Source: Zhengitettix transpicula | Lineage: Eukaryota > Arthropoda > Insecta > Orthoptera > Tetrigidae | Assembly: GCA_037074705.1 (NCBI GenBank) | Contig: CM073590.1 | Location: 223,888,246-223,952,245, forward strand | Reading direction: 5' to 3' | Length of the DNA: 64,000 nucleotides | In this document: piece by piece, positions 1 to 12,469 of the stretch | Position numbering within the stretch: position 1 is the stretch's first letter | How the letters are laid out: the number at the start of each line of letters is the position of its first letter | The notes under the pieces: generated by a model | What the model saw: only the letters and a program-made list of their open reading frames with translations | The model's database searches: none | What the model was told of the DNA's origin: nothing | Made by a program: the position numbers and the translations under genes

Positions 1-1791
1 TCAGGTTCAATTATTAACGGCATTAAAGATTTATTCATCATTATTGAGAAAATTAATACATGAATTATTATGTATCAAGGAAATAAGGAGATAAATAATA
101 TTAGAATTGATAAACTCTGCAAACGAAACGCATTACTAGTCAGACATTTCATAATAAGTGGAGACCTTTTTATTCAAAGTTAGAGTAGAATAAACGTTCC
201 GAAACTAATGAGTTTTGCGTGTTGCATTCAGCAAGGGGCGCTTAATTTTTGTGGCGAGTTGTGTTCATTTTTATATATATTATTTGTGACATAGAATTTA
301 ATAAATTACTTATTCAATAAGGCAACAGAATAATTCTATGGTTTACCAATAAAATGAATCCTTTGTTGCATTGTCAAAAGTGTATCAAATAAAAAGTTAA
401 TTATTTCGTAGGAAGGAGGCGACTGTGGAAGAAGTGTGAGGTATGTTAGAAACAAAAGAGAAATCAGTGTTACGAGCTGGTAATAAAACTCTGTTCTTAT
501 TCAGGGATTTCAACTCGTTCTTCTTCTGATTTCTTATGTAAGCTGTCCTTATTTAATAATAATTATTAGTTTTAATATTACGCAATTGTATGCAAACTGT
601 ACACATGTTCACCATGAAAGCTGTGTATTACAATGAAATTTAGAAACATGGAACAAAGTTAAATGCGTAATACGATCTCGAAGTTCGTATGTGTAGTGGA
701 AAGATTCGCTTGGGTTAGTTAATGAGTTTGGTTATCTCAAGGCAATCATTCCAACTCTTAGAACAGGCACGTGGAGAAACTGACTAGAATTCTGAATCTC
801 GTAATTTATTTATTTATATCTGTCGCGTAAAATAAAAAGAAACAGTAACGCATTTATAGTTGTTGGTGCAAATTGTCGGTATCGTAACCTTGAAGCTCGC
901 ATAGTAAACTCAGCAACTTGATTAGTCACTTATGAATTATACGGTGTTGTATAAGAACATGGCTTATTACACAACGGTTCTTGCAGCCAACGCTCCGGGA
1001 CCAACCCAACATATGTCAATGAAGCACAGAAGTTGGGGGATCATTATTAATCATGAAGGGAGAATTAACAAGCATTGTTGCAAACATTCACATGCCATTA
1101 AGCCCGCATATTTAACCTCTGCTTCTACGATCACTTCTGACAAGTTTCGTAATTTATACCAATTATTTATCGGCGTAAATTATTTTAGCTAAAACTGCAC
1201 GAATTGCCGCTTACTTGGCCAATTGAATTATATAAGGAGTCACAGAGTGACATTTTCTTGGATCTGCAGAAGTTTGTAATCAGGGCTGACATCTCGTATG
1301 AGTCAAGAAGGGTGTTAATGTGAAAAATCTAGAATATATTTGCGGTAATCGAGAACCGAGGCGTAAATACGGAACACCAACCAGATTTGTAAGTAGATGT
1401 TATTTAGGTAAAGTACGAAAGGAAACAATCGAGTAAATCGATTAAAATTTTTAAGCTGGTAGACGAAAATTTGTGACGACATTCAGCTGCTGCGTCTGAA
1501 TAGTGAGACAAGAATTCTCAGGCTATTTCGTTCGATTTTGTCTGTCCGTTATATAACAGCACGTGAATGTAACAGCCCGAAAAACTTGTAGGCTTTTTAA
1601 AAAAATTGCTTTATACATTCCCAGACGGGTTCTTGATCATTTTGAATAGTTTTTACGAACATGTGCCAATGGAGAAATGACGTGAGACATGCAATTGCAA
1701 TCGGAAAACGAGGGAGAACAAGAAATAGAAACGAAGAATGTTTCCCGCATTTAAATATAAAGTATAATAATAATATTAAAAAGTGAAAAAT
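1..1791. other. Non-coding AT-rich stretch
   Basis: No reading frame here resembles a known protein; the longest, at 932-1192, is 86 codons with no recognisable domain. Positions 188-240 are one member of a dispersed repeat pair, listed separately. I see no RNA gene or terminal repeats in the rest. Confidence 0.6.
188..240 (+). repeat. Dispersed repeat pair, member 1
   Basis: These 53 bases align without gaps to 10393-10445 with about 9 mismatches (roughly 83% identity). Shared blocks include GAATAAACG, TCCGAA, GTTTTG and TTGCATTCAG. The family is not recognised. Two copies about 10 kb apart in otherwise unrelated sequence suggest an old interspersed element. Confidence 0.55.
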
Positions 1792-2357
1792 ACTGAAATG
1801 GAATAGACCTACGAGGGCTATTCTCTCGCAGGAAATACCTTTTAGGCAGAACCTTTTAGGAGAGATACGAAGGGGCTACCTTTAGGTAAGCCTTTTCCTC
1901 TCCGTTTTTGAACTAAGGTTCCCACAAGCCGAGGCACCTCGGCCTGTTCTGAGAGGTGTATGTTCCGGGATCGCAGACCTTGGGCATACGGTAAGAGTTG
2001 TTCTCTATTCCCATTGGAATAGTCGGCCAGCTGCCTCCTAAACTGGTCCAGGCACGGAGAAGGGAATGCTGCGTCCCCACAGCAAACTCCTCTCCCGCTA
2101 TCGGAAGGGCGTGAGACAAGTACCCAATGCCCAAAATACCCGATGCATGTTTTCTTAGGGTTTTCCCTGCATTTCTTTAGGCGAATGCAAGGTAGGATCC
2201 TTAAACAATAGCCCGGGGGCCCTAGTAACCCTTGGCTACCTTCCTCTACCCTTCCGCATCCCCCCTTTCATATCCCTTCCTATGCTATTAAAGGGGAGTT
2301 GCCCAATGTGGATCACCCTCAAGTAGCCTGTTGCCCTAAAAAAAAACTGAAATGGAA
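1792..2357 (+). mobile_element. SINE-like retroposon, copy 1 (with TSD)
   Basis: The insert at 1804-2345 (542 bp) is flanked by a perfect 12-bp direct repeat, ACTGAAATGGAA, at 1792-1803 and 2346-2357, and it ends in a run of nine A. Target-site duplication plus A-tail is the mark of LINE-machinery retroposition and fixes the sense strand as +. The body is GC-richer than its surroundings and matches five other copies, best the one at 13619-14188. No reverse transcriptase is visible, so it could be a SINE or a 5'-truncated LINE tail. No convincing Pol III A/B boxes were found at its 5' end. A 73-codon frame on the opposite strand (1913-2134) is antisense to the element and probably not a gene. 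Confidence 0.8.
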
Positions 2358-4259
2358 CCAAAATGACTACATTTGTTTCCCTAAGAAGAAATAATTTGTC
2401 AGGCTCGTCTATTGAACCTCTGCTTGTTATTTACTCATTTAACGTAATAAATCCAGACAGTGGAATAAAGTATTTATAATAACTGTATCAAATAAAAATA
2501 CAGCAGAAAACGTTAATGACTGACATAGGGCTATCAATCATTTACTTGAGTCCAGACATGCGCATTGGAGTGTCCTTATTTATGACAATAACATTAGAAT
2601 GTCGAAATAGCTAATTTATTAACACAATACTTTTAAATTTAGATAACATCATGCCGAAATAGAGGGAAGAAACCTAACTGCTTTTCGTATACTTAATTGA
2701 AAAAACAGTATTTTCTAGTGTGAAAATCGAGTTGGATTTAAATTTTCGAAGGACGGTATAGTTTTTGTATAATTAATTCTAAGTTCAAGTGAAAATAACT
2801 GATGAGGCAAACGTATTGAAAATATAAAATGTCTACAAATATAAAATTTATATACAATCCTTAGAATCTGATATTATATAAAAAGTAGCTACTGTCCTCT
2901 TTGAAATCCATTCTCCCGACATCTGCAATATCTGTCGTCATTGCGAACGAATTTTTATACAAAACCCGAGGGAAATAGATGTCAAGGAGCAATAAGTTGA
3001 ATTCAGCTCTAATTAGTTTTTGTGAAGAACATATTTTCAACATAGAATTAGGGTTACTGGTGAAATTTTTTATTGTTGGGAAAATTGACCGCAATCCCGA
3101 CTTTGATATGATGCATGTAGTCAGGAAAACAGTAGGAGAAGAACGGAGAAGCTTTTAAATATATAGTTGCTTGTGAACATCAGGTAATGTAAATACAGAA
3201 ATTAATGGGTTGCGTTAAAGAATTTGGTTGAAGGCAGACTAGATGAAGTAATTGACCCACACTGGAATACTGTATAAAGACCCAAAAAATTGCAACAAAC
3301 GCTACGACACAAATATTTCTGGTCCTTACCCATTCTCAGACAGATGACGTCCCGTTCAAGCGAATTCTAGCTGCGTTGTCCTTCCTTCCAGTAAGCTACA
3401 TGTTAGGGACACCTGAAGTCACTACTGGAATGAACACCTTGATTCGATTTCTATCTGCTTTCCTGGTAGTGGGATACCCCGTATCGAAGCAGTTTACTAT
3501 AATGAGAACAGATGAAATTTTTTTTGCTTAATATTTTCATTCAGGAAGTCACTCAAGAATCTGGTAAATTATGCGAATCACGACCTACTTCCTCGTCCGA
3601 CTTCTTAACAACCTGTCCTCGCGAAACTGGTTGATAGCTTTTCCAATGATCATAATCAGACATTTAAATTTGATATTTAAAAATATGTTTTGAATCGGTA
3701 CTGATATGAACACTGTATGCAAATGGACCTCGAATTACATAGCACACATTCGGCAACTGTTTAAAAAAGACATCGCCTTGTAGAATAATAAGAAGTTTCT
3801 ATGTAAAACGTGTGAAAAATTTGGAATGCGTTACAATTACTAACTATAAAATTAAAATTGAAAAATTATCATAAAACCTGTTGCTTAAGCGAAGAGAAGT
3901 GGGGGAATGCACAGATTGAAGCCCAAGTTTGGTTTTTCTGATGAAAATTTCTTGACTGGAGGATGAGCGTGAGAAAAACTGTACTTCACTAGGAAAAGGC
4001 GCTCAGTTGTTGTAACGATGGGAATATCAGCGATTGAAAACACAATAAAGCTCGAACAGATTCGTATCCATACTAGAGCGTATCCTGGGAAATTATTGGA
4101 GACAACTATGAAAACTTTCGCAAAATGGTAGAGGGAGAAAGAGCTTGAACAGCGTGAAATATTAAGACAGATTAGTGAAATAAATAATAGGAAATTGAGA
4201 GTGGTTTTAGTTAGAGATTATGAGCATTGTAACGAGAAATGAAACATGAGGTACGCTCA
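2358..4259. other. Non-coding AT-rich stretch
   Basis: I recognise no gene, RNA or terminal-repeat element here. The only frame above 70 codons (2861-3094, minus) has no known motif. Confidence 0.55.
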
Positions 4260-4699
4260 TTTTTTTAAGGTGTAGACGGGCTATGTATAGGGTAATCCAC
4301 ACAGTGGCAACTCCGCTCTTATAGCATAGGAAAAGGGATTTGAAAGGGGGATGCAGAAGGGTAGAGGAAGGTAGCCAAAGGTTAACTAGGGCCCCCGGCC
4401 AATGGTTTAAGGATCCTACCCGACAATTCGCTTAAAAGTGCAGGGAAAACCCTAGAAAAACCTACATCAGGTAGGTCGGGCATTTGGTACTTGTACCACG
4501 CCCTTCCGATGCGGGAGAGGAGTTTGCTGTGGGGTCGCAGCTTTCCCCTCGCCGTGCCTTGATCGGTTTAGGAGGCAGCTGGCCGACTATTCCAATAGGA
4601 ATAGACGACAACTCTTACCGTATGCCCAAGGTCTGCGACACCGGAACATACACCTCTCAGAACAAGCCGAGATGCCTCGGCATGTGGGAACCGTAGTTC
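4260..4699 (-). mobile_element. SINE-like retroposon, copy 2 (5'-truncated)
   Basis: The copy is inverted relative to copy 1. Its A-tail appears as a T-run at 4260-4266, and homology ends at 4699, where the longer copies continue by about 130 bp, so it is 5'-truncated as is usual for retroposons. No clean target-site duplication was found. The antisense frame seen in copies 1 and 5 is also open here (4484-4696). Confidence 0.75.
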
Positions 4700-4702
4700 T
4701 TT

Positions 4703-5209
4703 GAGATGGAAGGACGCATGCTCCACGCAAATTGTAATTCGTGTGAAAGTTTTTTGAATGCTTATTTTTATCCGTGGTCTTTAGAATAAATTAAGTATAA
4801 TAAAAACCTGTAGTCGCTGTTTGTTTCTATAAATACCTGTTAAATGACGTCTGTCGGGCTGCAATTAAACAGCAGTACACGAGAACTTTCAAGGATACGC
4901 CGTGAAAAGTCTATTAAAATTCAAGTCGTTGACTCGCGTAAGTTATAAAAAGCATAATACTTTTTATGGAAATATATATACATTATACTATAATTTTATT
5001 ACAATTTTTGTCTTAAGTGTTGCAAAAAAAACGTTTCAGTACCACACATCAAGCATATCACTTTTCCTGCGGTTCATGAGACACTGCTTATAAATTTCCG
5101 ACAAATCTAAGTTAAATTTTTAAATAAAAATAAAAAATTTTTTCATAGAAAATTATGAATCGTTTAACAACTACATTCTAGTTTTTCTACCTTCAATGAA
5201 TTTATTTAA
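4703..5209. other. Non-coding AT-rich stretch
   Basis: Nothing is recognised. A 63-codon frame at 4902-5093 is AT-driven and lacks any motif. Confidence 0.5.
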
Positions 5210-5249
5210 CGTTACTGGAATAGTCTATTAAAAATAAATATAACTTAGA

Positions 5250-5405
5250 ATAATAAAGATAGTTAAATACTGCCAAAAGAAGTGATAAATCTAAATACTA
5301 CACAACGTTCTTGGAAGCCTTGATCATTTCTTCATGAAGAAGTCTGTATTTGGGTATCTTACTTATTTTTAATTTTCAATCCGACGTAAATTTTTCATTT
5401 TATAA
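5250..5405 (-). repeat. Hammerhead-like repeat family, copy L1 (degenerate, inverted flanks)
   Basis: Read on the minus strand, 5301-5340 aligns with the hammerhead-like core at 18521-18558, but the core is broken: CTGANGA appears as ATGAAGA and GAAACGTTGTG as GAACGTTGTG. The flanks form an imperfect inverted repeat: AAGATAG-TTAAATAC on the left and GTATTTGGGTATCTT at 5347-5361. Both sides match the sequence downstream of the 18.5-kb copy. The arrangement resembles the fold-back copy at 22.4-22.66 kb. Confidence 0.45.
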
Positions 5406-5465
5406 GCATAATTGGCAGCTAATTCTGACCTAATATGTTCAGGTGTGAGATTGGCTAAATCAGCT

Positions 5466-5730
5466 TTGTTGGCTCTTCCCTTTAATATCATAGGAAGGGA
5501 TGGTAGTGCAAGGTAGCCAAGGGCTAACCAGGGCCACCGGGCTGTAGTTTAAGGATGCTACCCGGCATTCGTCTAAAAGGGATGCAGGACAAACCTTATA
5601 AAACCTGCAACTGGCAGGTCGGGTTCTTGGTACTTGTCTCACGTCCTTCCGATGACAGCTTACCATTCTCCGTGCCTCGACTAGTTTTGGAGGAATAGTT
5701 CTCTTTTGAAATAGGAGAAAACTCAGCCTG
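5466..5730 (-). mobile_element. SINE-like retroposon, copy 3 (degenerate)
   Basis: It shares the CATAGGAAGGGAT, GAAGGTAGCCAAGGG-like, TTTAAGGAT and CCCGGCATTCG landmarks with the better copies, but carries many substitutions and small deletions. It has lost its A-tail and the 5' third. A 115-codon frame spanning it (5460-5807) is fortuitous, because it runs past the element into unrelated DNA. Confidence 0.65.
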
Positions 5731-5732
5731 AC

Positions 5733-7600
5733 CGATAGAGGCAGGAATTCAGTTAAATCGGTTCCCGATTCCTTTGATGTATGAAACCTAAAATAAATCG
5801 CATTCATTCGACTCTTTTCAATGTGCGGATAATAGCACTATTTTATTTATATAGTCAAATTTATTTAGTTGTTCTTCTTATTTCCTAATTCAGTAATTTT
5901 ATATGGCTAATTAGATCTTTCATTGCCATTTATCCTGCATGTTTGTTTCATAACTCTTGAATTCAACGTGTTTGACGACAGTAATTAAACCTGTGCAACT
6001 AGTGGTTACGTGTGTTCATTAATATTTATTTATGAGATTCTGTTTTACGGGAAATAAGAAACTCTGTGTTTATATTGTTTGTGTAGGATTATTTTTTCAA
6101 TAATGTTTAAATATTTTTATTTAACTTGTACTTGTTGGATAATTCGACGCTACTCTATGAATTAAATTGTGACAAATTCTGTTTATTCATTTTAGGGCTA
6201 ACTAAAATATAAATGGATGAAAATTTAAAAAGTTATAATATCAATTTTATATCACTTTCTTTAGAATTATTTGCTTATGAATGCGCAACTTAAAACAAGG
6301 ATTGAAGAAGTCCGGAGACAAAGACTGGAATAGTTATTTTTTTAAGTCGTTGTGACAAATGTAGTTATTTGTTATACAGAGACAAATTCGTGGAACACGG
6401 TGATGAGGATCAGTAAACACATTGACGGTAGATGGTAATGAGTGAAATATATCGGAGACCTAGATTTATGTGAGGTACAGACGCTTCTGCACTTTATATC
6501 TAAGCAAAATTACCTATTTTGCGTGTTGTTCGTGAACCTCGTCGGATTGATCTGTTCTGAGGATCACTATACACCGCTGATCTTTCACACATGGACAACG
6601 ATCGCTACGTAACCTCAAGGTTGAACTGAGCTGATAAACGACTTTCGCCACCAGCTTATTTTTTTATTTTATTTATTTTTTTGTCACGGTCCTGCTAACT
6701 CGTAGAGTGACATTCCTCTTTTACTTCTATTTGCAGGTTCCCTAAGTAAGGTTTTTCGCTGATCTAGATTTGCGATTATCGATCGTCACCTTATGGAGAC
6801 ATTTCGTCTCCTCTGCGACAAGGTCGTTGATCGATCAGGACGCTGCACCATTTATCATCAGGTCGAAATACAAAACTCAATGGTCACGACCTATCGCCAA
6901 AAAATGCGATACCGTTTCTGGCAGTTCAAAGCGGTGCAAAAGACCCAGAAGTAACATTAGGAATGTTGTCGACAAACTCTCGAACCTCAGTAACAAGACA
7001 AAGTAAGAACCAAGTGGAAAGGCAAATTTATATTAATATTTTAATACTTGGTATTAATTTAAAATTTACGTAAGTTATTACCACTCATACATTTTGGAAG
7101 AAAAAACGACAGAATGATTCGTCTTTCACAGCGTAATTCCACACATTATATTCTAAGTGCCATTCCATATTTGTTTTATCATAACCACTTTATTATTACG
7201 GAAATATTTGTGAGTAGTTTTCAGTTAGTTACAGAAAATACTAATTTATTACAGTTCATAAATAAGTATAATAGAATGACATTGTACCGGTCTTCAAGAG
7301 CCCAGACTTGAATTGCTGCCATTCTTGGAGCATTACCATCAATTCTTCAAAAATTTATCGACTGATAACACCTGCTTAACTACAAAAAGCAGCGTTGCTC
7401 GGAACAGCACACATTTGACAAAGATTCGTTTGCGGTTCTTAGTTTCTTGAATAGCTTCGAAACATCAAGAACCAACACGTCATGACTGTGATTAATTAGT
7501 AAAATAATAATAAACTAACTGTAAACCTGTCGTTCATAATGGAAATAAAATGCTGTATGGTTTATTTATTTATTTTACTTATAGCCAAACGTAGGTTTTC
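5733..7600. other. Non-coding stretch
   Basis: Mostly AT-rich. A 78-codon frame at 6770-7006 has somewhat higher GC and lies downstream of a good splice-acceptor-like tract (pyrimidines then TTTGCAG, near 6735), but that frame has a stop at 6743-6745 right after the acceptor. No family was recognised and no gene is called. Confidence 0.45.
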
Positions 7601-7613
7601 CCGGTGTAAATGT

Positions 7614-7697
7614 TGGAAGAAATTCTCTCGGGATTATCGAAACGTCGCGAGCATTCGACAGTCTTACCCGGCTGGAATCCCGAGAGAATTTCTTCCA
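7614..7697. repeat. Perfect 22-bp inverted repeat (hairpin)
   Basis: The arms at 7614-7635 and 7676-7697 are exact reverse complements, starting TGGAAGAAATTCTCTCGGG, around a 40-nt loop. The loop contains GAAACGTC at 7639-7646, which matches the 3' core of the hammerhead-like repeats elsewhere in the window, but no CTGANGA lies nearby. It could be a fold-back transposon remnant or a transcript hairpin. No flanking duplication was found. Confidence 0.75.
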
Positions 7698-7802
7698 TTA
7701 TTTTACTTAGTTTCTCAAACTGCTTTTGGCAATCATCCGTAGCTACAACAACCTGTAGTGTACATAAGCGGGATAAATTAATTGGGGATTATTTAATTTC
7801 AT

Positions 7803-7830
<28 letters not shown>
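7803..7830. repeat. (TA)14 microsatellite
   Basis: An uninterrupted run of TA dinucleotides, 28 bp. Confidence 0.95.
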
Positions 7831-7831
<1 letters not shown>

Positions 7832-7833
<2 letters not shown>

Positions 7834-10392
7834 CCTGAGAAGTCTACTGACCTGCCGACCTGCAAGTGGTAATGTACCGGAAGATAATCCCATCAAAGTC
7901 GGTTCATGAAAGCCACACTATTTTGGCCCACCAACCCGTCAGAATATGAATGTGTTTTTTTTTTATGTTTGTAAAATAGCAGTGGGTATTTAAATTGATA
8001 ATAAGAGCAGCATTTTAATTTCCTTTTTGTGTAAAAAACATAAATGATTAAGTATTGTAATTAATTTTAACCTGCAATATAATTAAATATTTTCGGAGAT
8101 AAATAATCATAAATTTAAATAACTTAAAAATATTCAATAAAAATCCCCTAATTCACAAAAAGGACATTAAAAATCTTAACCACTAACAGTAAATCAATTT
8201 TTTCAAGAATTAAAAAAATACCAAGTTTAATAATTTGCTTTTCTTTATTTCCATATATTAATTATATTTTAATTATTTTGTTTAATTTTATTCCAAAAAT
8301 ATGGGCACTTGTGGGGTAGATCCCCCACCAGTGATGCAGGTAAACTGTCCAAACTTTCGATGTTTATATTTCTAAGTCATTGCCTACGATGTATTTGTTT
8401 CGTAGGATAGAGATCGTTTTTTTTCTTAAACGCGTTACTTTTTACTCGTTCCAGTATCAAGGTTTGATTAAATACGATTTGTTACTTCACAAACAAGAGT
8501 TTCGTTTGCTTTCTAAATCACATAAAAGAAAATCTGGAAGAATGATTTTTAAGTTTTAACTTTTTCACGTGTTAAATTATAATTTAAGATGTTATCAACA
8601 GTTTAAGAGGAAAACCGTTCACCCGTTGTCCAGTAAGTCGAATAAAATCTCTCTCCCCGTACTCAGAATCATGTTTCGGAACATTCGATATTTAATATAT
8701 ATCATATGGCAGTTTCAAATCACAGCTTAACAGCTAAAAACCGTCTAATGAAAAACGGTTCGACCGTCTTCTTGCCGAAAGCGACCTGAATCAGCGTGAC
8801 AAGGAAGAAATCTAAGTGTTCTTTGGTCTGAAGCATCAGTTGTTGTTGATCAATATTGTGTGTCTACAAATTGAGTGCAACTTTTTTTGAAATGATGTGT
8901 CAATAAACTATTATCAGTAATTAAAATGTATGGAGGGCGTAAAGACTAGAAAGCGACTTCCATGTCAATTTATTTAATTGCTCTAAAAAAATAAGATAAT
9001 ATGTAGAAAAAATAAAATATCTAAACTCCATCCAATGAATATAATTTAGGACACGTTTTCATAAATCGAAGCTGTCGATGTGTTAATAATTGCATCACAT
9101 GTAATGGATTTGCATGAAAAATCAAGTTCTTAAGATATTAAACAATTATTGCTAGAATATTGGTTGAATTTAAATTTGATATATTTATTACGTCATAAAT
9201 TAAAACCTGAATTCATTTAAATTTTTTTTTGTTAATGTTCCGATACAGATAAAATTACTGGCAATCGTAAATATTAACGATAAGTAATTCATGAAGTCTG
9301 TTTACTCAACAGTTCAGTTTATATTAAATTACTTATAAGGCAAAAAGGGCAATAAGAAAATTTAACATAATTTACGTTAACAACATGTTTCTATCCAGTT
9401 GTCGACCCTCATTAATAACGAGAAAAAACACTTACGGACATAATTTTACAAATGTATGAATGAATAGACAAAGATTATAAAAAGAAAAGAAATAATTTCA
9501 GTTTGTATCTTAAATTAATTGGGTATAATTGATATGTATACTTCTTTAATCCCATATGTAATATTTGTGTAGGGACTTTAATGTGTATTTCTAATACACC
9601 ACGTGTATTTCATTGCACATTGCACAGGCTTGGTTCATATCTTTAGATCTCCGTAAATTCCTTATAAAATTTTATATAAATGTCATATATGAACTTCATT
9701 CAGCACAATATTATGAAAAAAGACGTGAAAACCAAACCAAAAACACGGGTGTTAACTTTATCCTTATATCTAATTTGTTAATACCTGTTAACACAGTTTT
9801 CTTGTGTTTTATAATTAAACACGTCTTACTGGAACACTTATTTATTTTAAGCAATTTATTTATTGTCCCATTTACATATTGACATATACGTTGAACTTCA
9901 ATCCAGTGTGTGTGTGTCTATACTCGAATATGACTTAATAAATTCAAATACCTTATTCTACCACTTTCGAATAGAAGATGAGTAAAACATCTTCCGGCGG
10001 TTTTAGTTAAAATAGAATCCTTTTGCATTTTTTTGCTTAAACAATTAGTATGCAAATTATTTCCCTTTAATATTACCCTTAATGTTCAATACTTGCCACA
10101 ACAATTATTATGCTTAAATATATTCAACTTGAAAAAAAAATTTCGGGATAGTAACTGGATCCTATACCTTGAGTTCTCTTCTAGGGTAAGTAAATCATGT
10201 AGGTTATATGCAAATAACTTCAGTTAGAGACAGTCAAATATAGTTTTTGTTATCGTGCAACCAATTAATTATTTTATGAACACTTTTTTTTTAATTTAAA
10301 ATAATGAAGAAGGGTCATATGAATGGAAAAATTGAGCGAAAAGTGAGACACAATGTAATTAGAGTATATTTCATTGGTAACCAATTAAATTG
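7832..10392. other. Non-coding AT-rich stretch
   Basis: Very AT-rich. Frames of 60-90 codons (for example 9613-9882) have low-complexity composition and no motif. No RNA gene or transposon end was recognised. Confidence 0.5.
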
Positions 10393-10445
10393 GAATAAAC
10401 GCTCCGAACCAAAGGTGTTTTGCATTTTGCATTCAGGAAGCGGCG
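10393..10445 (+). repeat. Dispersed repeat pair, member 2
   Basis: Partner of 188-240 in the same orientation, about 83% identical over 53 bases. Homology is not obvious beyond these limits. Confidence 0.55.
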
Positions 10446-11278
10446 TTCACGTTTTCAGTCCCCGATTTTCTGAATTTCCTAATTCACAGTCACACACAGT
10501 CTTTGATGGTCCACCAACCACAATCTCATTCCAGCAAATAATTCTTATTTTCCTTGAGATTTGAGGTTATTTACATGCAATTTAAAGACGCACTCTTTGG
10601 AAGAAGAAGATAATTTTGACGTATGCATCGAATAAATTGTGCAAGTTTAGAAGGCCATGGTATCGATATTAATACGCCACATATTTCAAAAGTCAACGCT
10701 CCGTTACGTAACTTTGTTGTTCACTAGAACCAGATTAGCGCCGGCTCATGTCCTTAGTTCGACTCATGTTCGCTGTATTGAAACGTTCCAGAGTTTACAT
10801 AATAGGAATTGCTGTAAATACTCGTCTGGCTTCTAGTACAGACCACACTTGCGGGGTGTGGTCCAGGCTTATGTAACAAGGCCTTAAAATTCGGATTCTG
10901 CTATAGAATGGATTTATACACAAATATGCGTTCGATGTTTTCAATAATAAAATATAGAGGGAAACACGAAAGAAGTGTTTAACTAGGTAAGCATCCTGGA
11001 TTACATTTCTTATGACAGCCATATATCTATCAAATGTTTTAATATCTTCAACATCGAGTTTATTACTTCGTAGCGTTATCGTAATACGAACGAAAGTTGG
11101 TTTATAAAACTTCTATTTTACCATAACGTTGGAACTATTTTATACTACTTGTGAATAGTATTCTTAAAGAATTACAGATCATCCACGTGCCAACAATACT
11201 TCTTCAATGGTTCTTCCCCGTATCGCAGTTGTTATTATTCAGCAATTAAATTTGTATTAAGGTTATATAACTCATTCA

Positions 11279-11460
11279 TTAGTGCCCTTCACTGCACCTG
11301 GAGCATAGGACCTCCGTCATGGGTTTCCATTTTTCTGGCCAAAATTTCGGCTACTTCTATGTCTTGTCAATTTCCTTTATTTCATCGTGAACTATCCTGC
11401 GCAATGTGCTTTTGGCCTTTCCCTCTTACTGTTTCGTTTGGGGTTCCAGTCCAAACTTGT
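11279..11460 (-). pseudogene. Decayed LINE reverse transcriptase, C-terminal end
   Basis: Minus-strand translation reads LEPQTKQ, stop, EGKAKSTLRRIVHDEIKEIDKT, stop, K, stop, then PKFWPEKWKPMTEVLCSRC and SEGH with a final stop at 11279-11281. Non-LTR retrotransposon polyproteins of several insect clades commonly end with a (R)GRPK-TWRR motif, an acidic/basic helix, a K-TW-E-LAQ-like segment and a terminal LCS. The order and spacing of these remnants match that ending. Three internal stops show that it is dead. The upstream domains (fingers/palm, YADD) are not visible on the minus strand to the right, so only the tail survives or the rest has decayed. The clade cannot be named from this fragment. 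Confidence 0.6.
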
Positions 11461-11469
11461 TTTTCAATA

Positions 11470-12217
11470 ATACTAAGGCAGATTCCTGACATGAATCCCT
11501 TAAAAAAAACCTACACGACGTAAAAGTCAATATTTTAGGCTACTATTCCGGTTCTTTGAGTCAAAGACCTTGACCATTCAGAAAGTGTTGTTCCCTGATC
11601 GCATTAGTCTCGTGGCCACGCACGAGACCGGCTGATCCAAGTTCCTTGAGTTACTTATGTCGCGATGGACTGACTAGGATGCTCGATCACTCCTCTCATT
11701 ATCCTTCTGTTTCTATGCTGAATGAAGAGGAAACGTCTCATAGAAAATTGAGACTTTCTATTGCCTGGATATTTGTACAAATCACGGTTGTTACAGCGGT
11801 AGTAAATAAAAATAGAGAAGTAATTTACAAAATAACAACGTTATCACGATACGTAACTATGCAGTTATTTTATTGAAACAAATCGAGGATGGAAAATAAG
11901 GTAAATCAGAAAACGTATTTCTTGTTTCTGCATAAATGTTCCTAGTTTCAATATGCTGTAGTTTATGACCGCCGTAAATTTTCATGTGTATAAGAGCTTA
12001 AAATTTTCGTTTTAGAGCTTTGCTTCGATTAAGTTAAGTGACTGTTGGGTTCTTTATGGCTACGACATTCACTTTTCGAAGTATTCGTTTTGTAGTTATT
12101 AATAAGAGCGCCGAAAAGCTGCAGACGTTCCACTTGAACGATTTTTAAACAGCGAAAATTTATAAGGACACGAGGTTTTATCTTTCAAAAACAGAAGAAG
12201 AAGAAAGTTGTTGGCAG
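11470..12217. other. Non-coding stretch
   Basis: No recognised feature. A 76-codon frame at 11646-11876 has no motif. Confidence 0.45.
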
Positions 12218-12469
12218 GCATAGGAAAGAGACTGAAAGGGGGGATGCGGAAATGTAGAGAAAGGTAGCCAAGGGTTAACTAGGGACCTCGGGCTGTAATT
12301 TATGAATCATACCCTGAATTCGCCTAAAAGTGATGCAGGTAGGTCGGGCATTGGGTACTTCTCCCACGCCCTTCAGGTGGCGGGAGAGGGGTTTGCTGTG
12401 GGGACGCAGCATTCCCGTCTCCATGCATCGACCAGTTTAGGAGGCAGCCGGCCGACTGTTCCAATGGAA
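12218..12469 (-). mobile_element. SINE-like retroposon, copy 4 (both ends missing)
   Basis: Homology starts at GCATAGGAA and stops after CCAATGGAA, so the A-tail with about 45 bp of 3' sequence and the whole 5' third are absent. The middle also lacks a short block around the CAGGGAAAACCC motif. No flanking duplication is visible. Confidence 0.65.

Noticed and set aside
6770..7006. Possible last exon after a strong splice-acceptor-like tract near 6735
   Set aside because: An in-frame stop follows the acceptor at once (6743-6745), and the peptide resembles no known family.
10741..10800. GAAACGTTC near 10780 as another hammerhead copy
   Set aside because: No CTGANGA-like segment upstream and no shared flank.
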